Part shown: one piece after another, positions 26,936-36,265 of the stretch
How positions within the stretch are numbered: position 1 is the stretch's first letter
Layout: each line of letters starts with the position of its first letter
Assembly: GCF_002798015.1 (NCBI RefSeq)
Contig: NZ_PGTZ01000006.1
Location: 372,001-436,000 of the forward strand
Source: Luteimicrobium subarcticum
GTDB taxonomy: Bacteria; Actinomycetota; Actinomycetes; Actinomycetales; Cellulomonadaceae
Length of the DNA stretch: 64,000 nt
Direction: 5' to 3'
Program-made: the position numbers and the translations under genes
Notes under the pieces: generated by a model
Told to the model about the DNA's origin: nothing
What the model saw: the letters and a program-made list of their open reading frames with translations, nothing else
The model's database searches: none

Positions 26936-26985
26936 CCCTTGCTCGGCGAACAGGGTCGCCCGTTTTGCGGCCCTTCGGGCGGATG
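26936..26985 (-). promoter_or_regulatory. Structured leader of the C39 peptidase gene
   Basis: On the minus strand CGCCCG (26981-26976) pairs with CGGGCG (26962-26957) around a 13-base loop containing GCCGCAAAA. A second, weaker pairing of CCCT with AGGG would cover the ribosome-binding site AAGGGGACAAG just before the ATG. The arrangement could make translation conditional. I cannot match it to a known riboswitch by eye. Confidence 0.35.
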
Positions 26986-27060
26986 GTACAGGCGCGAACC
27001 ACGCACCGGCGCCGCCGTCCGCCCGGCCCGGCTCGTCGACGGCAGGGGTACCGTCGGGCC

Positions 27061-27636
27061 ATGTCCGGCCTGCTCACCCCCCGCCTCGTCCTGCGCCCCT
27101 GGGACCCCTCCGACCCCGCCGACGTCGACTTCCTCTTCGACACGTACTCACGCTGGGACGTGCAGCGGTACATCGGGCGCGTGCCGCGCGTCATGGAGGA
27201 CCGGGCCGAAGCTGTCACGCTCGCCAGGCGCTGGTCCGACACGGCTTACCAGCAGCCCCTGGGCATCCGTGCCGTGACCCGAGCGAGCGACGGGCAGCGG
27301 CTCGGCTCAGTGCTGCTCAAGCCGATCCCCGCGTCCGGCACCGCGGACCCTCCGCAGCCGTCGGGCGACGTCGAGATCGGGTGGCACCTCCACCCGGACG
27401 CGTGGGGCCACGGGTACGCGACGGAGGCCGCGTCGGCGGTGCTCGCCGCCGGGTTCGCGTCCGGGCTGGACCGCGTCGTGGCGGTCACGCACCCGGACAA
27501 CGTCGCGTCGCAGGCCGTGTGCCGTCGCCTCGGGATGCGCTCGCTCGGCCTCAGCGACGCCTACTACGACGTCACGTGCGCCCTGTTCGAGGCGCGCTCG
27601 GACGCGGTGCCCGGGGCGGCAGCGCGTGGCGAATGA
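27061..27636 (+). CDS. GNAT family N-acetyltransferase
   Basis: 191 residues. TPRLVLRPWDPSDPADVDFLFDTYS is the usual start of RimJ-like acetyltransferases, and VEIGWHLHPDAWGHGYATEAASAV contains the acetyl-CoA loop (Q/R-x-x-G-x-G/A variant HGYATEA); VAVTHPDNVASQAVCRRLGM is the conserved distal motif. It transfers an acetyl group to an unidentified amine, perhaps a protein N-terminus. ATG at 27061 has no close AGGAGG; it is divergent from the C39 peptidase gene. Confidence 0.87.
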   Translation: MSGLLTPRLVLRPWDPSDPADVDFLFDTYSRWDVQRYIGRVPRVMEDRAEAVTLARRWSDTAYQQPLGIRAVTRASDGQRLGSVLLKPIPASGTADPPQPSGDVEIGWHLHPDAWGHGYATEAASAVLAAGFASGLDRVVAVTHPDNVASQAVCRRLGMRSLGLSDAYYDVTCALFEARSDAVPGAAARGE

Positions 27637-27671
27637 CACGGGTGTCAGTAGCGCCTGACACCCTGTGACCC

Positions 27672-29171
27672 ATGACGACAGTGCTGCTCGCCGCCGGTGC
27701 CCTCCTCGTCGGTCTCGTCCTCGGTCTGCTGCTCGCGCAGGTCCGCCAGGGCGGCCGCTCGCGCGACCTCGAGATCCGCGCCGCGCGCGCCGAAGAGGCC
27801 CTGAGCGCCGTCCAGGAGTCGGGCCGCCAGCAGCTCGAGAGCTCCCGCACCACCGCCCTGCACCAGCTCGAGGACCACCGGCGACAGACCGCCGAGCAGG
27901 TCGCAGCCCTCCAGCGTCAGGCCGACGAGCGGGTCGCCCAGGCCGACCGGGGAGCGAAGGAGCAGGTCGCCCTCGCCGAACGTGCGGCGGCGCAGCGGGT
28001 CGCCGCGGTCGAGGCCGACCAGGCACGGCTCGCCGAGCAGTTCCAGGAGGTCGCGAACAAGGTCCTGTCGGTGAACAACGAGCAGTTCCTCGCCCTCGCC
28101 ACCGAGCACCTCGGCAAGGCGCAGGTCGCCGGCAAGGCCGACCTGACCGCCCGCCAGGAGGCCGTGCAGGCGCTCGTCGGGCCGCTCGCCGAGAGCCTGC
28201 AGAAGATCCAGCAGCAGGTCGAGGAGTCCGAGAAGCAGCGCCTCACCGGCACGCTCGACCTCAAGCACCAGGTCGTCGAGATGCGCACCGAGGCCGAGAA
28301 GCTCCGCAACGAGACCTCGCAGCTCAAGAACGCGCTGAGCAAGTCCCAGGTGCGCGGGGCGTGGGGCGAGATGCAGCTCAAGCGGCTCGTCGAGTCGGCG
28401 GGCATGCTCGACCGCGTCGACTTCGAGGAGCAGGTCCAGGCCGCCGGCGGGTCCCTGCGCCCCGACATGGTCGTGCGGCTGTCCGGCGGCAAGAGCGTCG
28501 TCGTGGACGCCAAGGTCTCGCTCGCCGCCTTCCTCGAGGCGCAGGCCGCCGAGGACGACGCGACCCGTGCCGAGCGCCTCGCCGCGCACGCCCGGCACAT
28601 GCGCACGCACGTCGACGACCTGCACCGTAAGGAGTACTGGGAGCAGTTCTCCCCCACGCCCGAGTTCGTCGCGATGTTCGTGCCCGCCGAGTCGTTCCTG
28701 TCGGCCGCGCTCGAGCAGGACCCGGCTCTGATGCAGTACGCGCTCGAGCGCAACGTCATCCTCGCCACCCCCATGACGCTCCTGGCGCTGCTGCGGACCG
28801 TCGCCTACTCGTGGCGCCAGGACGCGCTCGCCGAGAACGCCCAGCAGGTGCTCAAGCTCGGGCGCGAGTTCCACAGCCGGCTCGTCACCATGACCGGGCA
28901 CGTGACGCGCGTCGGCAAGTCGCTGACCAGCGCGACCGACAGCTACAACAAGTTCATCGGCTCGCTCGAGCGCAACGTCCTGACGTCCGCGCGCCGCTTC
29001 GCCGAGCTCGACGTCATCGACCGCAGCCAGGTCATCGGCGAGCTCGACGGCATCGACGAGGCCGTGCGCCCCATCACCAAGGCCGAGCTCCTGCCCGCCG
29101 AGGCCGGCGACGTCGTCGCCATCGACGACAAGCCCGAGCCCGTCGACGGGACCGCGCGCGCTGCCGGCTGA
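27672..29171 (+). CDS. rmuC: DNA recombination protein RmuC
   Basis: 499 residues. An N-terminal membrane anchor (TVLLAAGALLVGLVLGLLLA) is followed by a long coiled coil to about residue 220 and the RmuC nuclease-like domain: KSQVRGAWGEMQLKRLVE, SLRPDMVVRL, VVVDAKVSLAAFLEA and FVPAESFLSAAL. It limits inversions at short repeats in E. coli; the endonuclease fold is predicted from PD-(D/E)xK-like residues. The gene ends inside a hairpin shared with ispH. Confidence 0.94.
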   Translation: MTTVLLAAGALLVGLVLGLLLAQVRQGGRSRDLEIRAARAEEALSAVQESGRQQLESSRTTALHQLEDHRRQTAEQVAALQRQADERVAQADRGAKEQVALAERAAAQRVAAVEADQARLAEQFQEVANKVLSVNNEQFLALATEHLGKAQVAGKADLTARQEAVQALVGPLAESLQKIQQQVEESEKQRLTGTLDLKHQVVEMRTEAEKLRNETSQLKNALSKSQVRGAWGEMQLKRLVESAGMLDRVDFEEQVQAAGGSLRPDMVVRLSGGKSVVVDAKVSLAAFLEAQAAEDDATRAERLAAHARHMRTHVDDLHRKEYWEQFSPTPEFVAMFVPAESFLSAALEQDPALMQYALERNVILATPMTLLALLRTVAYSWRQDALAENAQQVLKLGREFHSRLVTMTGHVTRVGKSLTSATDSYNKFIGSLERNVLTSARRFAELDVIDRSQVIGELDGIDEAVRPITKAELLPAEAGDVVAIDDKPEPVDGTARAAG

Positions 29172-29197
29172 CCTGCAGGCAGGCCGCGGTCAGCCGG
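29164..29197. terminator. Bidirectional terminator covering rmuC and ispH stops
   Basis: Perfect ten-pair stem, CCGGCTGACC (29164-29173) with GGTCAGCCGG (29188-29197), loop of 14 bases. The rmuC TGA (29169-29171) and the ispH stop (29190-29192) both lie in the stem arms, so one structure serves two convergent genes. Confidence 0.75.
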
Positions 29198-30281
29198 GCT
29201 GGATGCCCAGGTTCCGACGTCCGCCGCGCTCGGGGCGCCCTGCTGTCTCCGACCCCTCGAGCGAGGCACGCAGCTCGCGCGGCAGCGAGAACATGAGGTC
29301 CTCGGTCGCGGTGCGGACCTCCTGCACGTCGCCGTAGCCGCGCTCCGCGAGGTACCTGAGGACGTCCTCGACGAGGATCTCCGGCACAGACGCGCCGGAG
29401 GACACGCCGACGGTCGTGACGCCGTCCAGCCACGCCGGGTCGATCTCCGCCGCCCGGTCGATGCGGTACGACGTGCGGGCGCCCGCCTCGAGCGCGACCT
29501 CGACGAGCCGCACCGAGTTCGACGAGTTCGCCGACCCGACCACGATCACCAGGTCGCACTCGGGCGCCAGCTTCTTCACCGCCACCTGACGGTTCTGGGT
29601 CGCGTAGCAGATGTCGTCGCTGGGCGGGTCCTGCAGCGTCGGGAACTTGTCGCGCAGCCGGCGCACCGTCTCCATCGTCTCGTCGACCGAGAGGGTCGTC
29701 TGCGAGATCCAGATGACCTTGTCGGGGTCGCGGACCGTCACCGAGTCGACGTCGTCGGGCGAGTTCACGATCTGGATGTGCTCCGGCGCCTCGCCCGCCG
29801 TGCCTTCCACCTCTTCGTGCCCGGTGTGGCCGATGAGCAGGATGTCGAAGTCGTCGCGCGCGAACCGCACCGCCTCGCGGTGCACCTTCGTGACGAGCGG
29901 GCACGTCGCGTCGATCGTGTCGAGGTTCCGTGCCTCCGCCGCCTCGCGGACCGCCGGGGACACCCCGTGCGCCGAGAAGACCACGCGCGCACCCTCGGGC
30001 ACCTCGTCCGTCTCGTCGACGAACACCGCGCCACGCTCGCTCAGCGTCGCGACGACGTGCTTGTTGTGGACGATCTCCTTGCGCACGTACACCGGCGCGC
30101 CGTAGTGCTCGAGCGCCTTCTCGACCGCCACGACGGCCCGGTCCACGCCCGCGCAGTAGCCGCGCGGCGCCGCGAGCAGGACGCGGCGGGCGGCGGTCGT
30201 GTCACGGGCGCCGGCCACGGTGGCGTCGGACGGGACGCGCACGGCGGTCGGCACGAAGGGCACGGGAGAGGTGGTGGTCAC
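29190..30281 (-). CDS. ispH: 4-hydroxy-3-methylbut-2-enyl diphosphate reductase
   Basis: 363 residues. Last enzyme of the MEP isoprenoid pathway, giving IPP and DMAPP. The three cysteines that hold the iron-sulfur cluster are C43 (APRGYCAGV), C127 (IDATCPLV) and C225 (DDICYATQN); [10 protein letters not shown], the conserved QTTLS segment and SSNSVRL are present. GTG at 30281 gives an N-terminal extension of about 30 residues relative to E. coli IspH, common in actinobacteria. Divergent from xseA. Confidence 0.97.
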   Translation of the reverse strand: MTTTSPVPFVPTAVRVPSDATVAGARDTTAARRVLLAAPRGYCAGVDRAVVAVEKALEHYGAPVYVRKEIVHNKHVVATLSERGAVFVDETDEVPEGARVVFSAHGVSPAVREAAEARNLDTIDATCPLVTKVHREAVRFARDDFDILLIGHTGHEEVEGTAGEAPEHIQIVNSPDDVDSVTVRDPDKVIWISQTTLSVDETMETVRRLRDKFPTLQDPPSDDICYATQNRQVAVKKLAPECDLVIVVGSANSSNSVRLVEVALEAGARTSYRIDRAAEIDPAWLDGVTTVGVSSGASVPEILVEDVLRYLAERGYGDVQEVRTATEDLMFSLPRELRASLEGSETAGRPERGGRRNLGIQPG

Positions 30282-30404
30282 ACCCCGATTCTAGGTGAGC
30301 ACGCCCGAGGCTCCCGGGCGCCCGCTGTGCGCACGGTCACGTCGAGCCGCCCGGTGCGCCGGTCTCGGGTGCGACATGTCGGTGCCGTCGGGCACAGTGG
30401 GGCC

Positions 30405-31739
30405 GTGCCGCCGCCCTCCACACCCGCGCCCACCCCCGCACCCGACCTCCCTGCGCGCGCCCTCGACACCACCCCCGAGAACCCGTGGCCCGTGCGGCTC
30501 CTGTCCTCCAAGATCGAGGACTACGTGAGCCGTATGTCGCCGCTCTGGGTCGAGGGACAGGTCGTCGAGCTCAACCGCCGACCGGGCGCCGGCCTGCAGT
30601 TCATGACGCTGCGCGACACGGACGCCGACATGTCGTTGACGGTCGCGATGAGCACCCACGTCCTCGCGGGGCACGGGGACGACGTCGCTCCGGGAGCACA
30701 CGTCGTCGTCCACGCGAGGCCGGGCTTCTGGCCCCGCCGCGGCACCCTCCAGCTCCAGGCGCGGGAGATCCGCGCGGTCGGGCTCGGCGAGCTGCTCGCC
30801 CGCATCGAGCACCTGCGTCGCGTGCTCGCTGCCGAGGGACTGTTCGACCACGACCGCAAGAAGCCGCTCCCGTTCCTGCCGGGCACGGTCGGCCTCGTCT
30901 GCGGGCGCGAGTCCAAGGCCGAGCACGACGTCGTCGTGAACGCGCGCGAACGGTGGCCCCAGGTCCGCTTCGAGATCCGTGAGGTCGCGGTCCAGGGTCC
31001 GTCCGCGGTGCCGCAGGTCAGCGCCGCGATCGCCGAGCTCGACGCCCGCCCGGACGTCGACGTCATCGTCGTGGCGCGTGGCGGCGGGGCCGTCGAGGAC
31101 CTCCTGCCGTTCAGCAACGAGACCCTCGTCCGGGCGGCGGCCGCCTGCAGCACCCCCCTGGTGTCGGCCATCGGGCACGAGACGGACGCCCCCCTGCTCG
31201 ACCTCGTCGCCGACTACCGCGCGTCCACCCCGACCGACGCCGCGCGCCGGATCGTGCCCGACGTCCGCGAGGAGCGTCGCGGGGTCGCGCTCGCCCGCGA
31301 GAGGTTGAGGTCCGCCGTCCGGACGCGCGTCGACCGGGAGCAGGCCGGGCTCGACGCCTTCCGCTCGCGGCCCGTCCTCGCCGACCCGGTGACCATGATC
31401 GACCGGCACGAGGAGCTGGTCGCCCACCACCTGCGCATGGCGCGGCGGGCGTTCGGTGACCGGGTCACCGCGGCGTCGGCGCAGGTCGACCGGCTCGCCG
31501 CGCAGGTCCGTGCACTGTCCCCCGCCGCGACGCTCGCACGCGGGTACGCCGTCGTCCACGGCCCGGACGGCCACGTCGTCCGCCGGCCGGACGAGGTGTC
31601 CGTGGACGACCGGCTGCGACTACGGTTGGCCGACGGGGAGCTCACGGCCACCGTGACCGCTCCCGCGCCCGGCACGGCGCCTCCACCCACCCCGAAGAGC
31701 AAGGACCGCACGACCAGGACGAAGGGAACGCGACCGTGA
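30405..31739 (+). CDS. xseA: Exodeoxyribonuclease VII large subunit
   Basis: 444 residues. The OB-fold DNA-binding domain (about 25-125: [21 protein letters not shown]) precedes the catalytic core with [43 protein letters not shown] and [30 protein letters not shown]-terminal coiled coil carries [14 protein letters not shown], the contact region for XseB. GTG at 30405 is the only sensible start, with GTGGGG close by. Degrades single-stranded DNA to oligonucleotides in repair. Its stop overlaps xseB. Confidence 0.96.
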   Translation: MPPPSTPAPTPAPDLPARALDTTPENPWPVRLLSSKIEDYVSRMSPLWVEGQVVELNRRPGAGLQFMTLRDTDADMSLTVAMSTHVLAGHGDDVAPGAHVVVHARPGFWPRRGTLQLQAREIRAVGLGELLARIEHLRRVLAAEGLFDHDRKKPLPFLPGTVGLVCGRESKAEHDVVVNARERWPQVRFEIREVAVQGPSAVPQVSAAIAELDARPDVDVIVVARGGGAVEDLLPFSNETLVRAAAACSTPLVSAIGHETDAPLLDLVADYRASTPTDAARRIVPDVREERRGVALARERLRSAVRTRVDREQAGLDAFRSRPVLADPVTMIDRHEELVAHHLRMARRAFGDRVTAASAQVDRLAAQVRALSPAATLARGYAVVHGPDGHVVRRPDEVSVDDRLRLRLADGELTATVTAPAPGTAPPPTPKSKDRTTRTKGTRP

Positions 31740-32053
31740 CCCCCCGCTCCACCCCCGAGACCGGCAGCAGCGTCGGCAGCACCGAGACGACCGAGAACGT
31801 CGACGACGTCGCCGCCCTCGGCTACGAGGACGCGCGCGACGAGCTCGTGGCCGTCGTCGCACGGCTCGAGGCCGGCGCGTCGACCCTCGAGGAGTCGCTC
31901 GCCCTCTGGGAACGCGGCGAGGCCCTCGCGGCCCGCTGCCAGCAGTGGCTCGACGGTGCCCGCGAACGACTCGCGAGCGCCCGGGACGGAGACCGTGGGA
32001 GCCACGACGTTCCTGACGACACCGGCGTGCCGTCCGACCAGGAGGACCAGTGA
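31736..32053 (+). CDS. xseB: Exodeoxyribonuclease VII small subunit
   Basis: 105 residues. The helical core [45 protein letters not shown] matches XseB; both ends are disordered. GTG at 31736 overlaps the xseA stop (GTGA), and its own stop overlaps the kinase start in the same way. Partner of XseA in the nuclease complex. Confidence 0.95.
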   Translation: MTPRSTPETGSSVGSTETTENVDDVAALGYEDARDELVAVVARLEAGASTLEESLALWERGEALAARCQQWLDGARERLASARDGDRGSHDVPDDTGVPSDQEDQ

Positions 32054-33060
32054 CCGGCATCATCCCCGCCACCACCCCCGCCACCGCGGACGGCACCACT
32101 GACGGCGAAGCACGGACCGGGAGTGCGCTCGTCGTCGGCGAGGCGCTCATCGACGTCGTGAACCGCCCGGACGGGACCGTCGACGCGCACCCGGGCGGCA
32201 GCCCCGCGAACGTCGCGCTCACGCTCGGCCGGCTCGGCCGCCCCGTCCGGCTGCTCACGTCGTTCGGGCGTGACGCGTACGGCGAGCAGGTCCGGGCGTG
32301 GCTCGACGAGTCGTCGGTCGAGCTCGTCCCCGGCTCGGACGACGCCGAGCGCACGTCCACCGCGACCGCGACGCTCGACGCGACCGGCTCGGCGTCGTAC
32401 GAGTTCGACATCACGTGGCCGGCACCCGAGGCGCCGGCCACCCCCAGCAGCGCCGACGGGAGCACGACCGCGCCCCTCGTCGTGCACACGGGCTCCATCG
32501 CGACGTTCCTCGAGCCGGGGGCCGCGGGCGTGCTCGAGCTCGTCCGCGCGGCGCGCGCGACGTCGACGATCACGTTCGACCCGAACATGCGCCCGTCCCT
32601 GCTGCCCGAGCCCGACGTCGTGCGCCCGGTGGTCGAGGCGTTCATCGCCCAGTCGGACGTCGTGAAGGCGTCGGACGAGGACCTCGCCTGGCTGTTCCCG
32701 GACGTCGACCCCGTCGAGGTCGCGCAGACGTGGCTCGGCCTCGGGACGTCGCTCGTCGTCGTCACGCTCGGCGGCGACGGCGCGGTCGCGGTGACCGCGG
32801 CGGGCACGGTCCGGGTCGATCCCGTGCGGGTCGACGTCGTCGACACGGTCGGCGCGGGCGACTCGTTCATGGGCGCGCTCGTCGACGGCCTGTGGCACGC
32901 CGACCTGCTCGGTGCCGGCCGACGCGGCGCCCTCGCCGCGATCGACGACCGCACGGTCGAGGCGGTCCTCGGCCAGTGCGTCCGCGTCGCCGCGATCACC
33001 GTGTCCCGCGCGGGCGCGAACCCGCCCCGGCGCCACGAGGTCGCCGCGACCGAGCTCTGA
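32050..33060 (+). CDS. PfkB family carbohydrate kinase, fructokinase-like
   Basis: 336 residues. [34 protein letters not shown] holds the N-terminal PfkB signature and [17 protein letters not shown] the C-terminal one with the catalytic base D (about 268). [11 protein letters not shown]-like [12 protein letters not shown] contacts substrate in fructokinases. GTG at 32050 overlaps the xseB stop by four bases, so the sugar kinase is translationally coupled to a DNA-repair pair. Fructose is the likely substrate but not certain. Confidence 0.9.
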   Translation: MTGIIPATTPATADGTTDGEARTGSALVVGEALIDVVNRPDGTVDAHPGGSPANVALTLGRLGRPVRLLTSFGRDAYGEQVRAWLDESSVELVPGSDDAERTSTATATLDATGSASYEFDITWPAPEAPATPSSADGSTTAPLVVHTGSIATFLEPGAAGVLELVRAARATSTITFDPNMRPSLLPEPDVVRPVVEAFIAQSDVVKASDEDLAWLFPDVDPVEVAQTWLGLGTSLVVVTLGGDGAVAVTAAGTVRVDPVRVDVVDTVGAGDSFMGALVDGLWHADLLGAGRRGALAAIDDRTVEAVLGQCVRVAAITVSRAGANPPRRHEVAATEL

Positions 33061-33119
33061 GGCCGCTCGCGCGACCCCGAACACACCACCGACCCTCGAC
33101 CAGGACAGGACCGGACACC

Positions 33120-33809
33120 ATGCCCGAGAACCACGCCTCACTCCCCTCGACCACCCCGGACGTCGCGCCCGGCTCGCCCGCCATGGCGTGGGGTCAGCTC
33201 CGCGAGGGAAACCGCCGGTTCGTCTCGGGCGACGTCATGCACCCGTCGCAGGGGGTGGACCGCCGGCGCGAGCTCGCAGCGTCGCAGGCGCCGTTCGCCG
33301 TGGTGTTCGGCTGCTCGGACTCGCGGGTCGCCGCCGAGATCATCTTCGACCGGGGTCTCGGCGACCTGTTCGTCGTGCGCACGGCGGGGCACGTCATCGA
33401 CACGACCGTGCTCGGCTCGATCGAGTACGGCGTCGAGGTGCTGGGGGCGAGCCTGATCGTCGTGCTCGGACACGACTCGTGCGGCGCGGTCGGCGCCGCC
33501 GTGCACACCCTCATGACGGGTGAGCAGCCTGCAGGCTTCGTCCGCGCCGTGACCGACCGGGTCATCCCGTCGATCGTCGGCGTCACCAAGGGAGGGGCCG
33601 AGGCCGTCGCCGCGATGAGTCCGGCGACCCTCCTGACGGAGCACGTCAAGCACACCGTCGAGATGCTGCACTCGTACTCGGGTGCGCTCGCGAGCGCGGT
33701 GGCCGAGGGGCGACTCGCCATCGTGGGCGTCCAGTACGACCTCGCCGAGGGCGTCGCGAACCTCGTCGAGGTCGACGGCGACGTCGCCGAGCAGCCGATC
33801 AGCCGCTGA
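33120..33809 (+). CDS. Beta-class carbonic anhydrase
   Basis: 229 residues. Zinc ligands C65, H118 and C121 appear in FGCSDSRV and LGHDSCGAV, with the D67/R69 dyad that orders the active site. Interconverts CO2 and bicarbonate in the cytoplasm. ATG at 33120 follows a 59-base gap after the kinase gene. Supplies bicarbonate for carboxylases and contributes to pH balance. Confidence 0.96.
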   Translation: MPENHASLPSTTPDVAPGSPAMAWGQLREGNRRFVSGDVMHPSQGVDRRRELAASQAPFAVVFGCSDSRVAAEIIFDRGLGDLFVVRTAGHVIDTTVLGSIEYGVEVLGASLIVVLGHDSCGAVGAAVHTLMTGEQPAGFVRAVTDRVIPSIVGVTKGGAEAVAAMSPATLLTEHVKHTVEMLHSYSGALASAVAEGRLAIVGVQYDLAEGVANLVEVDGDVAEQPISR

Positions 33810-33824
33810 CCCGAGGAGCCCGCC

Positions 33825-34637
33825 GTGCAGCGCGTCACCGTCCGCAACGCCACGTTCCAGCAGTGGCAGACCCTGCTGACGAACCGGAACAAGCGTCACC
33901 GCGCCGGGGCGACCGTCGTGCAGGGCGTGCGGCCCATCACGCTCGCCGTCGAGGCGGGCCTGCCGGTGCGCGCCTGGCTGATCGACGGTGAGGGCAGCCT
34001 GTCGTCCTGGGCGAGCGAGCTCACCAGCCGGGTGCGCGCGGAGCGGTTCGCGGTCGCCCCGGAGCTGCTGCGTGAGCTCGGCGGCAAGGACGACGACACC
34101 CCCGAGCTGCTCGCCGTGGTCGGGCTGCCGTCCGACGACCTCGACGGGATCGCCTCCCGTGCCGGCGACGACGCGTTGCTCGCCGTCGCGCTCGACCGGC
34201 CGACCAGCCCGGGGAACGTGGGCACGGTCGTCCGGTCGGTCGACGCGTTCGGCGGCCACGGCGTGATCGTGACGGGTCACGCAGCCGACCCCTACGACCC
34301 GAAGGCGGTGCGCGCGAGCACGGGCTCCGTGTTCGCGGTGCCGGTGGTCGGAGCGGCGTCGGCCGCCGCCGTCACGGACCGGATCGACGCGCTCGGCGAC
34401 GGCGTGCAGGTGGTCGGCACCGACGAGGACGGTGACGTCGACCTGCGCGACGTCGACCTCACGATGCCGACCCTCGTGGTGACCGGCAACGAGACCCGTG
34501 GGCTGAGCGCACCGTGGCGCGAGGCGTGCGACGTGGTGGCACGTATCCCGATGCGGGCCAGCGCGGCCAGCTCGCTCAACATGGCGACCGCGACGTCCGT
34601 CGTGCTCTACGAGGCGCTGCGTCAGCGCGGGGTGTGA
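33825..34637 (+). CDS. SpoU/TrmH family RNA 2'-O-methyltransferase
   Basis: 270 residues. An N-terminal substrate-binding domain ([28 protein letters not shown]) precedes the knotted SPOUT core: motif 1 [21 protein letters not shown], motif 2 [12 protein letters not shown] and motif 3 [23 protein letters not shown]. The exact rRNA or tRNA target is unknown. GTG at 33825 has GAGGAG nine bases upstream. Fifteen bases follow the carbonic anhydrase stop, suggesting one transcript. Confidence 0.92.
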   Translation: MQRVTVRNATFQQWQTLLTNRNKRHRAGATVVQGVRPITLAVEAGLPVRAWLIDGEGSLSSWASELTSRVRAERFAVAPELLRELGGKDDDTPELLAVVGLPSDDLDGIASRAGDDALLAVALDRPTSPGNVGTVVRSVDAFGGHGVIVTGHAADPYDPKAVRASTGSVFAVPVVGAASAAAVTDRIDALGDGVQVVGTDEDGDVDLRDVDLTMPTLVVTGNETRGLSAPWREACDVVARIPMRASAASSLNMATATSVVLYEALRQRGV

Positions 34638-34725
34638 CTGCGAAGGGTGTGCCGGCAGACGGTGTGACCCCCGTCACGGGGTGCTGGCGCCGGAGCACCC
34701 GGACGGGTGCGGCACGATAGAGAGC

Positions 34726-36144
34726 ATGACTCTTCCAGTGACCGGCGACGACGCCGCGTACCGCATCGAGCACGACACGATGGGCGAGGTCCGGGTCCCC
34801 GCGGACGCCCTCTACCGGGCGCAGACGCAGCGCGCCGTGGAGAACTTCCCCATCTCCGGCACCCCGCTCGAGCGGTCGCACATCGAGGCGCTCGCCCGCA
34901 TCAAGAAGGCGGCGGCGCGCGCCAACGCCGAGCTGGGCGTGCTCGACCAGGACGTCGCCGACGCCATCGTCGCCGCGGCGGACGAGGTCGCGAGCGGGCG
35001 CTACGACAGCCACTTCCCGGTCGACGTCTACCAGACCGGGTCTGGCACGAGCTCGAACATGAACACCAACGAGGTCCTCGCGACGCTCGCGACGCGCAGC
35101 CTCGGCCGTGACGTCCACCCGAACGACCACGTCAACGCGTCGCAGTCGTCGAACGACGTGTTCCCGACGTCCGTGCACGTCGCCGCGACCGCCGGCGTGG
35201 TCGGCGACCTCGTGCCGGCTCTCGAGCACCTCGCGGACGCGCTGGGCGCCAAGGCGACCGCGTGGGCAGAGGTCGTGAAGTCGGGCCGCACCCACCTCAT
35301 GGACGCGACGCCCGTCACGCTGGGCCAGGAGTTCGGCGGCTACGCGGCCGCGATCCGCTACGGCGTCGAGCGCCTGCAGTCCGCCCTCCCCCGCGCGGCC
35401 GAGGTCCCCCTCGGCGGCACGGCCGTCGGCACGGGCATCAACACGCCGGCCGGCTTCCCGCAGCGCGTCATCGCCCTGCTCGTCGAGGACACGGGTCTGC
35501 CGCTCACCGAGGCGCGCGACCACTTCGAGGCGCAGTCCGCACGTGACGGGCTCGTCGAGCTGTCGGGCGCGCTGCGCACCGTCGCGGTGTCGCTCACGAA
35601 GATCTGCAACGACCTGCGCTGGATGGGCTCGGGCCCGAACACGGGCCTGGGCGAGATCTCGATCCCGGACCTCCAGCCGGGCTCGTCGATCATGCCGGGC
35701 AAGGTCAACCCCGTCATCCCGGAGGCCGTCCTCATGGTCGCCGCGCGCGTGGTCGGCAACGACGCGACGGTGGCGTGGGCGGGCGCGAGCGGCTCGTTCG
35801 AGCTCAACGTGCAGATCCCCGTGATCGCGCAGGGCGTCCTCGAGTCGATCCGCCTCCTCGCGAACGCGTCCCGCGTGCTCGCCGACAAGACCGTCGACGG
35901 CCTCGTCGCCAACGTCGAGGCCGCCCGTGCGTACGCGGAGTCGTCGCCGTCGATCGTCACACCGCTCAACCGGGTCATCGGGTACGAGGCGGCCGCGAGG
36001 GTCGCGAAGCACGCCGTCGCGAACAGCCTGACGGTGCGTCAGGCCGTCATCGACCTCGGGTTCGTGGAGCGAGGCGAGGTGACCGAGGCGCAGCTCGACA
36101 CCGCGCTCGACGTGCTGTCGATGACGCGTCCGCCGCAGGGCTGA
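34726..36144 (+). CDS. fumC: Fumarate hydratase class II
   Basis: 472 residues. Converts fumarate and malate in the TCA cycle. [31 protein letters not shown], the [12 protein letters not shown] segment and the signature [15 protein letters not shown] are all present. The ATG at 34726 matches the conserved start ([19 protein letters not shown]). Iron-sulfur-independent type. A very long palindrome follows 30 bases after the stop. Confidence 0.97.
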   Translation: MTLPVTGDDAAYRIEHDTMGEVRVPADALYRAQTQRAVENFPISGTPLERSHIEALARIKKAAARANAELGVLDQDVADAIVAAADEVASGRYDSHFPVDVYQTGSGTSSNMNTNEVLATLATRSLGRDVHPNDHVNASQSSNDVFPTSVHVAATAGVVGDLVPALEHLADALGAKATAWAEVVKSGRTHLMDATPVTLGQEFGGYAAAIRYGVERLQSALPRAAEVPLGGTAVGTGINTPAGFPQRVIALLVEDTGLPLTEARDHFEAQSARDGLVELSGALRTVAVSLTKICNDLRWMGSGPNTGLGEISIPDLQPGSSIMPGKVNPVIPEAVLMVAARVVGNDATVAWAGASGSFELNVQIPVIAQGVLESIRLLANASRVLADKTVDGLVANVEAARAYAESSPSIVTPLNRVIGYEAAARVAKHAVANSLTVRQAVIDLGFVERGEVTEAQLDTALDVLSMTRPPQG

Positions 36145-36174
36145 CCGACCCGCTCGGTGCCCACGAGGTGCCCC

Positions 36175-36232
36175 TCGAGAACGTGATCGTGGCCCCTCCA
36201 GCGTGCTGGAGGGGCCACGATCACGTTCTCGA
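36175..36232. terminator. Perfect 28-pair palindrome after fumC
   Basis: The arms 36175-36202 and 36205-36232 are fully complementary with only two central bases unpaired (effective loop about 6). It lies between the convergent fumC and the ABC-2-like gene and must serve as a bidirectional terminator; the perfect arms are longer than needed for that. Confidence 0.85.
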
Positions 36233-36265
36233 CAGGTGGGGGTGCGTGCCTGGGAGTGATCCCGG

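Noticed and set aside
26936-26985. A c-di-GMP-I riboswitch before the C39 peptidase gene
   Set aside because: The GCAAA-like loop recalls that class, but the two-stem tetraloop-receptor architecture is not visible, so I describe it only as a structured leader.
34673-34700. Promoter or terminator hairpins before fumC
   Set aside because: Only short five-pair stems (such as GTGAC/GTCAC) are seen; these are expected by chance at this GC content.
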